Source: Chloroflexi bacterium bin20
Lineage (GTDB): Bacteria; Chloroflexota; Anaerolineae; Aggregatilineales; Phototrophicaceae
DNA length: 64,000 nt
Assembly (NCBI GenBank): GCA_002238485.1
Contig: MPMG01000004.1
Coordinates: 124,001 to 188,000, forward strand
Direction of reading: 5' to 3'
Shown: piece after piece, positions 58,279 to 64,000 of the stretch
Layout: the number at the start of each line of letters is the position of its first letter
Position numbering within the stretch: position 1 is the stretch's first letter
Translations under genes and position numbers: made by a program
Notes under the pieces: generated by a model
Database searches by the model: none
Told to the model about the DNA's origin: nothing
Seen by the model: only the letters and a program-made list of their open reading frames with translations

Positions 58279-59136
58279 ATGTCTCGGTGGTTTCGGCGCT
58301 CACAGAAGAATGGCTCGCTGCTGGCGCTGCCGACGGCGCTGTGGCTGCTGGTCTTTTTTGTGCTGCCGCTGGTGATTGTGCTGGTCGTCAGTTTGATGTC
58401 GCGGGGGCGTGGCGGCGTGGCGCAGATGCCGCTGACCCTTCAGCATTATGAACGGACATTTGGCATCTTTTCGATCATTTTGTGGCGGTCGATTGGGCTG
58501 GCAGGCTTAACGACGATCGTTTGTCTGCTGGTGGGCTATCCGCTGGCATTTTTCATCAGCACACGCCGGCGACGCATCGTCCAGCAGATCACGCTCTTTC
58601 TGGTCATCTTGCCATTTTGGACGAACTTTCTCATCCGCACTTATGCTTGGCGCATATTGCTGGGCGACGAAGGCACGATAAACGGCATCCTGCGCGCGCT
58701 GGGCATCATCAGCGAGCCACTCCAGCTGTTGAATACACAATTCGCTGTGCTGGTGGGCTTGGTGTATGGTTTCCTGCCTTTTATGGTGCTGCCCATATTC
58801 GCTTCGGTAGAGCGCTTCAACTTCCGCTATGTCGATGCCGCGCAGGACCTGGGAGCGAATGAAACGCGAGCATTTCTGCGCGTCGTCTTGCCATTGACCA
58901 TGCCGGGACTGCTGGCGGGCTGCGCGCTGGTGTTTATCCCGTCGGTGGGCGCGTTCGTCACGCCCGACCTGCTGGGCGGCGCCAGGGGACTCATGATCGG
59001 CAACTTGATCAACAACCAGTTCGGCGGTTCGGGCAATATGCCGCTTGGATCGGCTTTGTCCATCGTGATGATGGGCGTGGTGATGCTGTCGCTGCTGGTC
59101 TATGTCTTTGGCAATCGGCGGCAGACGGGGGCCTGA
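58279..59136 (+). CDS. potB: polyamine ABC transporter permease (PotB-type)
   Basis: 285 residues from the ATG at 58279 (the frame opens earlier at 58228). Six membrane helices and the EAA loop DAAQDLGANETRAFLRVVLP. The first helix region LLALPTALWLLVFFVLPLVI is typical of PotB. One of two permeases of a spermidine/putrescine-type importer. Stop and the next start overlap as TGATG. Confidence 0.9.
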   Translation: MSRWFRRSQKNGSLLALPTALWLLVFFVLPLVIVLVVSLMSRGRGGVAQMPLTLQHYERTFGIFSIILWRSIGLAGLTTIVCLLVGYPLAFFISTRRRRIVQQITLFLVILPFWTNFLIRTYAWRILLGDEGTINGILRALGIISEPLQLLNTQFAVLVGLVYGFLPFMVLPIFASVERFNFRYVDAAQDLGANETRAFLRVVLPLTMPGLLAGCALVFIPSVGAFVTPDLLGGARGLMIGNLINNQFGGSGNMPLGSALSIVMMGVVMLSLLVYVFGNRRQTGA

Positions 59137-60032
59137 TGTCGGCGCAAGCCCTGATAAACGAAAGCGCGCTGGGGCGCAATCGGCGCGTCAAGCAGTTGGG
59201 CAAGCTGGGCTTGTGGCTGAACCCGGTCCTTGCCTATTTCTTCTTGTGGGCGCCGATCCTGGTGCTAGTGCTATTCTCTTTCAATCAGAGCAAGTCGGTG
59301 GCTTCATTCACCGGCTTCACGTTGAAGTGGTACAGCAATATCCTCAACAATATTGTCGGCGCAGAAAGCGCCTTTTCCACCGAGATCATGCTCAACGCCT
59401 TTCGCAACAGCCTGTTCGTGGGCACGATTGCCACAGCAATCGCGACGGTGCTGGGCACCATGATCGCGCTGGCCATGGCGCGCGGCAGCTTCCCCGGCAA
59501 GCGGCTGCTGGATGGCTTGCTGTTTCTGCCGGTCGTCATCCCCGAGATCACGCAAGCCATTTCGCTGGCGATCTTTTTCAAGGTAGCCTTTGACTGGATT
59601 CATCTGCTCAGTGGCGAGCGCGTATTCCCCGGCTTCCATACCATCATCATGGCGCATGTTACCTTTAATATCTCGTATGTGGCGATCGTGGCGCGGGCGC
59701 GGCTGGCGGATATGGACCCGACCCTGGAAGAAGCGGCGAGGGACCTGGGCGCAAACCCCTGGCAGACATTCTGTCGCGTCACGTTTCCGCTGATCTTGCC
59801 CGGGGTGATTGCTGGCGCGCTGCTGGCATTTACGTTGTCCCTGGACGACTTCGTCATCACATTTTTTACTTCTGGCGTGGGCACGACCACCCTGCCCGTC
59901 TTCGTCTATGGCTTGCTGAAGCTCACCGTCACGCCCGAGGTTAACGCCATCTCGACAATCATGATGCTATTGAGTACGCTTTTAATAGGGATTTCGCTGG
60001 CATTGCAGGGGCGCAGCGCGTCCCGAAGCTAG
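59136..60032 (+). CDS. potC: polyamine ABC transporter permease (PotC-type)
   Basis: 298 residues. Six helices and the EAA loop EEAARDLGANPWQTFCRVTF; the N-terminal LFSFNQSKSVASFTGFTLKW is PotC-like. Translationally coupled to potB. Confidence 0.91.
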   Translation: MSAQALINESALGRNRRVKQLGKLGLWLNPVLAYFFLWAPILVLVLFSFNQSKSVASFTGFTLKWYSNILNNIVGAESAFSTEIMLNAFRNSLFVGTIATAIATVLGTMIALAMARGSFPGKRLLDGLLFLPVVIPEITQAISLAIFFKVAFDWIHLLSGERVFPGFHTIIMAHVTFNISYVAIVARARLADMDPTLEEAARDLGANPWQTFCRVTFPLILPGVIAGALLAFTLSLDDFVITFFTSGVGTTTLPVFVYGLLKLTVTPEVNAISTIMMLLSTLLIGISLALQGRSASRS

Positions 60033-60064
60033 ATGTTTTTTCACAATCATTGAGGAGGAAAGAC

Positions 60065-61144
60065 ATGAAGCACTTTCTGCTACTGATACTGGCATTTTTG
60101 CTGCTTGTGCCGGCTGCCGCAGATGATGACATGGCGGCCTGGACTTGTCCCGAAGGCTATGAAGGGCAGACCTTGAGTATCTTCAACTGGTCGACCTATA
60201 TCGCGGAAGACACGGTGCCCAATTTCGAGGCGGCTTGCAGCGTCACGGTCAACTACGACATCTACGATAGCAACGAAGCCATGCTGGCGCGCATCCGCCA
60301 GGGCAACCCGGGATATGACCTGGTCGTGCCCAGCGGCGGCACAGTGCAACGTATGGCGGAAGAAATGCTGTTGATCCCGATTGACATGGAGATGATTCCC
60401 AACGTCGCCAACGTGATCGAAGATTTCCTCGCGCCCGCCTTCGACCCCGAGAATATGTACTCCTTGCCTTATCAGTGGGGCACCCTGGGCGTTGGATATC
60501 GTACCGATGCCTTCCCCGATGGCATAAGCAGCTGGGACGACATTTGGGCGCACGAGGGCAATGTCGCCTGGATTGACGACCGCGACTCGATGTTTGGCAT
60601 CGCGCTGACGATTTTGGGCTATGACCCGAACACAACCGACAGCGGCGAAATCAACGAAGCGCGCGATTATCTCATTGAGCATGGCGGCAATGTCGTGACA
60701 GTTGCCGCGGATGATGGGCAAGTGCTGCTCGAGCGCGGCGAAGTCGATGTGGCGGTCGAATATAGCGGCGACATTTCGCAGATTCTGTGGGACTGCGAAT
60801 GCGAGGATTATGCCTATGTTTTGCCCGGCGGCGTGGGCAATGTCTGGTTCGACAATATGGCGATCCCGGTCGATGCGCCGAATCCTGAGCTGGCTATGGT
60901 CTTCATGGACTACATCTTGGATGCCAAAGTGGGCGCGGACTTGACGAACTACATCGCCTATGCCTCGCCGAACCAAGCCTCGATCGACTCGGGTTATATC
61001 GACGAAGAGATTCTCAATGACCCGACGGTCTTCCCGCCGGCCGACCAGCTGGCGAATCTCTTCGTTGTCATCGACAAAGGCGCTGAAGCGGAGCAGCTGA
61101 TCAACGACGCCTGGGACGAGTTGCTGATCTTCCTGGGCGCATAG
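60065..61144 (+). CDS. potD: polyamine ABC transporter substrate-binding protein (PotD-type)
   Basis: 359 residues from the ATG at 60065 (GAGGAGGAAA upstream). The signal peptide is MKHFLLLILAFLLLVPAAA; no lipobox is seen. PotD features: LSIFNWSTYIAEDTVPNFEA, then VNYDIYDSNEAMLARIRQGN and YDLVVPSG, and DVAVEYSGDISQIL. It captures polyamine outside the cytoplasmic membrane. Confidence 0.91.
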   Translation: MKHFLLLILAFLLLVPAAADDDMAAWTCPEGYEGQTLSIFNWSTYIAEDTVPNFEAACSVTVNYDIYDSNEAMLARIRQGNPGYDLVVPSGGTVQRMAEEMLLIPIDMEMIPNVANVIEDFLAPAFDPENMYSLPYQWGTLGVGYRTDAFPDGISSWDDIWAHEGNVAWIDDRDSMFGIALTILGYDPNTTDSGEINEARDYLIEHGGNVVTVAADDGQVLLERGEVDVAVEYSGDISQILWDCECEDYAYVLPGGVGNVWFDNMAIPVDAPNPELAMVFMDYILDAKVGADLTNYIAYASPNQASIDSGYIDEEILNDPTVFPPADQLANLFVVIDKGAEAEQLINDAWDELLIFLGA

Positions 61145-61168
61145 GCGGCAAGGCGCCGTCCATCGCAT

Positions 61169-61196
61169 ACCCCTCTCCGAATCATCAGAGAGGGGT
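61169..61196 (+). other. strong hairpin between potD and potA
   Basis: 9-bp perfect arms ACCCCTCTC and GAGAGGGGT with a 10-base loop, 25 bases after the potD stop. No U-tract follows. Hairpins at this site could stabilise the mRNA of the abundant binding protein or attenuate potA expression. Confidence 0.5.
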
Positions 61197-61231
61197 CTTG
61201 CCGGCCATAGGGTACAGATCTCAGGATTGTC

Positions 61232-62347
61232 ATGTCCAGCTTCGACGTCGAACTCATCGACATCGTCAAAGACTTTGAATCGGGCGGCAGTCGACTGCGG
61301 GCAGTGGACCATATCAACGTGCAGATCGCCGATGGCGAGTTCTTCGCGCTGCTGGGCCCCAGTGGCTGTGGCAAGACGACCACCCTGCGCTTGATCGCTG
61401 GTTTTGAACAGCCCACAGCCGGTCGCGTGCTGATTCGCGGCCGCGCCATGGAAGGCATCCCGGCCTATCATCGTCCTGTCAACACGGTCTTCCAGGATTA
61501 CGCGCTCTTCCCCCATCTCACAGTCGAGCAGAACATCATGTTCGGATTGCAGATGGAAGGACTTGAGAAGAAAGAGGCGCAGAAACGGGCGCTGGAATCG
61601 CTGGAGCAGGTGCGATTGCCGGGCGTGGGCAGGCGCAGACCGCATCAGCTTTCTGGCGGGCAGCAGCAGCGTGTGGCGCTGGCGCGGGCGCTGGTCAAAC
61701 AGCCGGCGGTGCTGCTGCTGGACGAGCCACTGGGCGCGCTGGACTTGAAATTGCGCAAGAATATGCAGGTCGAACTGAAGGCGCTGCAGCGGGATGTGGG
61801 CATCACTTTCGTTTATGTTACGCACGACCAGGAAGAAGCCATCACCATGGCCGACCGCATCGCCGTGATGAACAATGGCGAGATGCTGCAAGTCGGCAGT
61901 CCCAAAGAAATCTACGAGCGACCTGGCACGCGCTTCGTGGCCGATTTCATTGGCGAGACCAACTTCGTCGATGGCACGTTGTTGGAGCGCGATGAAGAGG
62001 GATTTGGCACGGTCAAACTGATGAACGACGCGGTCATCCGCGCGCAGCTTTCGGATACGTTGGCATCCACTGGCGGTCCCGTGTTGGTGGCCATTCGTCC
62101 CGAGCGCATCAGCATCTGCCGCGCCGACGCTGGACCGGCGGGGCCGGGCACGACATCGTTGGCCGCCAGGCTGGTCGACAGCCAGTACATCGGCACAGAT
62201 ACACGCTTCACACTGCAAATCGGCGAGACAATCGAGCTGGTGGCGCGCGTGCAGAATATCGACGATCTGCCCAAAGCCGCCTTCCCGGTCGGCCAGGCTG
62301 TAACAGCCAACTGGAGCGAGACCAGCACAACAATTTTGGATCACTGA
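61232..62347 (+). CDS. potA: polyamine ABC transporter ATP-binding protein (PotA-type)
   Basis: 371 residues. Walker A LLGPSGCGKTTTLRLIAGFE, signature LSGGQQQRVALARAL, Walker B LLLDEPLGALDLKLRK, and H-loop YVTHDQEEAITMADR. C-terminal TOBE domain about 270-371. Powers the pot importer; located last in the potBCDA operon. Confidence 0.94.
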   Translation: MSSFDVELIDIVKDFESGGSRLRAVDHINVQIADGEFFALLGPSGCGKTTTLRLIAGFEQPTAGRVLIRGRAMEGIPAYHRPVNTVFQDYALFPHLTVEQNIMFGLQMEGLEKKEAQKRALESLEQVRLPGVGRRRPHQLSGGQQQRVALARALVKQPAVLLLDEPLGALDLKLRKNMQVELKALQRDVGITFVYVTHDQEEAITMADRIAVMNNGEMLQVGSPKEIYERPGTRFVADFIGETNFVDGTLLERDEEGFGTVKLMNDAVIRAQLSDTLASTGGPVLVAIRPERISICRADAGPAGPGTTSLAARLVDSQYIGTDTRFTLQIGETIELVARVQNIDDLPKAAFPVGQAVTANWSETSTTILDH

Positions 62348-62355
62348 GGCTTTTT

Positions 62356-63579
62356 ATGTCAAATGCTGCGCTGCTCGCACCCGACCAGATCCCCACCATC
62401 GATGGAGGCGCTCGTCAGCCGCTCGATGCCAAGACTGGCTTCGTGGTGACAGACGAATTCAAGCGCTTCAACCAGAAGTACGATATGTTCAACCGCGCTG
62501 TTTGGGACGACGAAGTGCGCTCCGAACGGGCTCGCAAGTTCTTCGAATCCTACTTCACCGATCTTGCGCAATTCCGCAAGGTCGAGGGCTTTCAACACCG
62601 CGATTATGCCCTGCGCAACGCCGCCTGGTACATCGCCGATTTCACCGCCGACCTGCTGGAGCTCTCGGACGACCGCAAAGAAGGCTTCCTGGACAGCTAT
62701 ACCATGTTCCGCGAAGGCGCGACCCGTCAGCAGATCGCCCCGCCCGAGCAGCACAGCGCCGAGTTGAAACGCGCCGCCGCCTTCCTGGGCTGCGACACAG
62801 TGGGCATCTGCGAATTTGACGAGCGCTGGGTCTATACGCACAATTACAGCCGCCAGTTGCTGCGCGACAAAGAAATGGACCTGCCCGCTGGCTTGACGCA
62901 TGTGGTCGTCATCGTCAACGAGATGGATCATGAAACCATCCGGACGGTGCCATCGGCATTGAGCGGCGCAGCAACAGGCCAGGGTTACAGCCGCGACATC
63001 ATCGGCGCGCTTTCGGTGGCGCAATACATCCGCAATCTGGGTTATCGCGCTGTCGCCAGCCTCAACGATACGGCACTGTCTATCCCGCTGGCGATACAGG
63101 CGGGCCTGGGTCAATACGGACGCCACGGTTTGCTGATCACGCCGCAATTTGGTCCGCGCGTGCGCATCGCCAAAATCTTCACCGATCTGCCGCTGGTGGC
63201 TGACGAACCCATCGACTTCGGCGTTACGGAAACCTGCGATATATGCCGCCGCTGCAGTGATGGCTGCCCGGTCAAGGCGATTCCTTTCGATGCGCCGACC
63301 TTCGAAAGGCCCGATGACATCTCGCACCTCAAGGGCGTCAAAAAGTGGACGATTGATGCCAGGCGCTGCTTCCAGTTTTGGGCGAATCAAGGCACAGATT
63401 GTTCGATTTGCATTCGCGTCTGCCCCTACAACAAAGACTTCAGCAAATCTTTCAATCGGCTGCTGGGCTGGATGTTGGGCAATCGCTGGCGGCGGCTAGC
63501 GCTGTGGCTGGATGAAAAACTGAAATACGGCGGACGCAAGACGGCTGGCTGGTGGTGGCGGCGCACAGTCGATGACTAA
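62356..63579 (+). CDS. reductive dehalogenase-homologue (RdhA-like) iron-sulfur/corrinoid protein, no TAT signal
   Basis: 407 residues. It ends with two [4Fe-4S] sites: CDICRRCSDGCP (C294, C297, C300, C304) and C338 plus CSICIRVCP (C349, C352, C356). Upstream, LGQYGRHGLLITPQFGPRVR and IFTDLPLVADEPIDFG match the RdhA-type core. There is no twin-arginine signal, so it is probably cytoplasmic; no RdhB-type anchor is recognised, but a small membrane protein follows with an 8-base overlap. It could be a non-respiratory dehalogenase or another corrinoid reductase; the related epoxyqueuosine reductase family shares part of the pattern. It follows potA by 9 bases. Confidence 0.78.
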   Translation: MSNAALLAPDQIPTIDGGARQPLDAKTGFVVTDEFKRFNQKYDMFNRAVWDDEVRSERARKFFESYFTDLAQFRKVEGFQHRDYALRNAAWYIADFTADLLELSDDRKEGFLDSYTMFREGATRQQIAPPEQHSAELKRAAAFLGCDTVGICEFDERWVYTHNYSRQLLRDKEMDLPAGLTHVVVIVNEMDHETIRTVPSALSGAATGQGYSRDIIGALSVAQYIRNLGYRAVASLNDTALSIPLAIQAGLGQYGRHGLLITPQFGPRVRIAKIFTDLPLVADEPIDFGVTETCDICRRCSDGCPVKAIPFDAPTFERPDDISHLKGVKKWTIDARRCFQFWANQGTDCSICIRVCPYNKDFSKSFNRLLGWMLGNRWRRLALWLDEKLKYGGRKTAGWWWRRTVDD

Positions 63580-63973
63580 GTGGTTGATGTTGATCTTGCG
63601 TGGCTGCCTGGCGCTCGGATGGACGGCGTTGCTCTGCCTGCTGCTGCTCCAGCCCGAAGCCGATCCACTGCTCGACCTGGGCATCCCCGAAGGCGAAAAC
63701 ACCCTATTGCGCGAGCTGGCGTTCGGCGCGGTGCATCTGGCCGCCTTCGCTTTCACCTGTAGCCTGTGGACATGGGCGCTTGCGGCGCGATTCACTTTGC
63801 AGGCCAGCGTGCTCGCAGCTGTTGTGATTTCGCTTGCGCTGGGTTGCCTCACCGAGTTGGCGCAAGGCTATACGCCCGACCGTCACGCGTCCTGGCTGGA
63901 TATCGGCGCGAATATCGCCGGCGCCTTGATGGCCGCGCGCGTGCTCTGGCGGATCGTCACAAAGACACCCTAG
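63572..63973 (+). CDS. VanZ-like membrane protein
   Basis: 133 residues with three or four membrane helices (about 5-24, 46-64, 72-90, 108-126). The VanZ-type end is ELAQGYTPDRHASWLDIGAN. The first 8 bases overlap the dehalogenase-like gene, implying translational coupling. Might act as a membrane anchor or be an unrelated neighbour. Confidence 0.8.
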   Translation: MTKWLMLILRGCLALGWTALLCLLLLQPEADPLLDLGIPEGENTLLRELAFGAVHLAAFAFTCSLWTWALAARFTLQASVLAAVVISLALGCLTELAQGYTPDRHASWLDIGANIAGALMAARVLWRIVTKTP

Positions 63974-64000
63974 GTCGCGCGATAATCCGGGTTGTGCCAG

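Noticed and set aside
60080..62344. 754-residue minus-strand open frame antisense to potD and potA
   Set aside because: Shadow of two strong transporter genes; composition typical of the complementary strand of biased codons.

Overview
The window is a compact, moderately GC-rich bacterial chromosome segment, probably from an uncultured Chloroflexota (Anaerolineae-like) bacterium. That assignment is an inference from gene content and order: a complete-looking nuoA-L operon, a fused glycyl-tRNA synthetase next to dnaG and rpoD, a Mg-chelatase-like chlI/chlD locus, potBCDA, and a reductive-dehalogenase homologue. No 16S rRNA or other decisive marker is present. I found no tRNA, rRNA, CRISPR array, transposase or phage gene.

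Region 1 (1-12259, minus strand): a respiratory complex I operon, nuoA to nuoL (nuoL cut by the window edge). It has three departures from the textbook operon. NuoJ carries about 265 extra residues resembling two DUF4397 repeats between its last two membrane helices. A single-pass membrane protein gene of AT-rich composition sits between nuoD and nuoE. A small helical (TPR-like) gene sits between nuoF and nuoG. The likely promoter is at 12231-12259.

Region 2 (12300-16357, plus strand): a self-contained four-ORF cassette with its own promoter and an 11-bp inverted repeat bracketing that promoter. It encodes a coiled-coil plus HARE-HTH protein, a GHKL (MORC/MutL/Hsp90-type) ATPase, a large beta-rich protein in the same frame as the ATPase behind a single amber codon, and a translationally coupled helical protein. 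No ORF has an obvious housekeeping role. This is my best candidate for an undescribed, possibly anti-phage, system.

Region 3 (16354-32400): an SGNH hydrolase; rpoB with an insertion of about 360 residues and no rpoC beside it; a methyltransferase; an ABC-F protein; a degenerate M19-like protein; a glycosyltransferase; endonuclease V; rpoD; dnaG.

Region 4 (32406-43627): glyQS fusion; a gliding-type ABC exporter cluster (DUF4340 protein, GldF-GldG fusion, ATPase); a PfkB kinase; and a chelatase-like locus where an AAA+ ATPase is joined to a VWA domain through an A9 slippery run, a probable programmed -1 frameshift.

Region 5 (43722-53170): a small two-gene membrane unit including a 29-residue protein, a C45 hydrolase, alanine dehydrogenase flanked by inverted copies of an intergenic repeat, a flippase-like protein, and a lipid/cell-envelope and translation group (uppS, frr, cdsA).

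Region 6 (53244-63973): polyamine-related genes. A minus-strand group (amine oxidase, carbamoylputrescine-amidase-like hydrolase, PhzF, aldo/keto reductase) is divergent from potBCDA. The window ends with a cytoplasmic-looking reductive-dehalogenase homologue overlapping a VanZ-like membrane protein.
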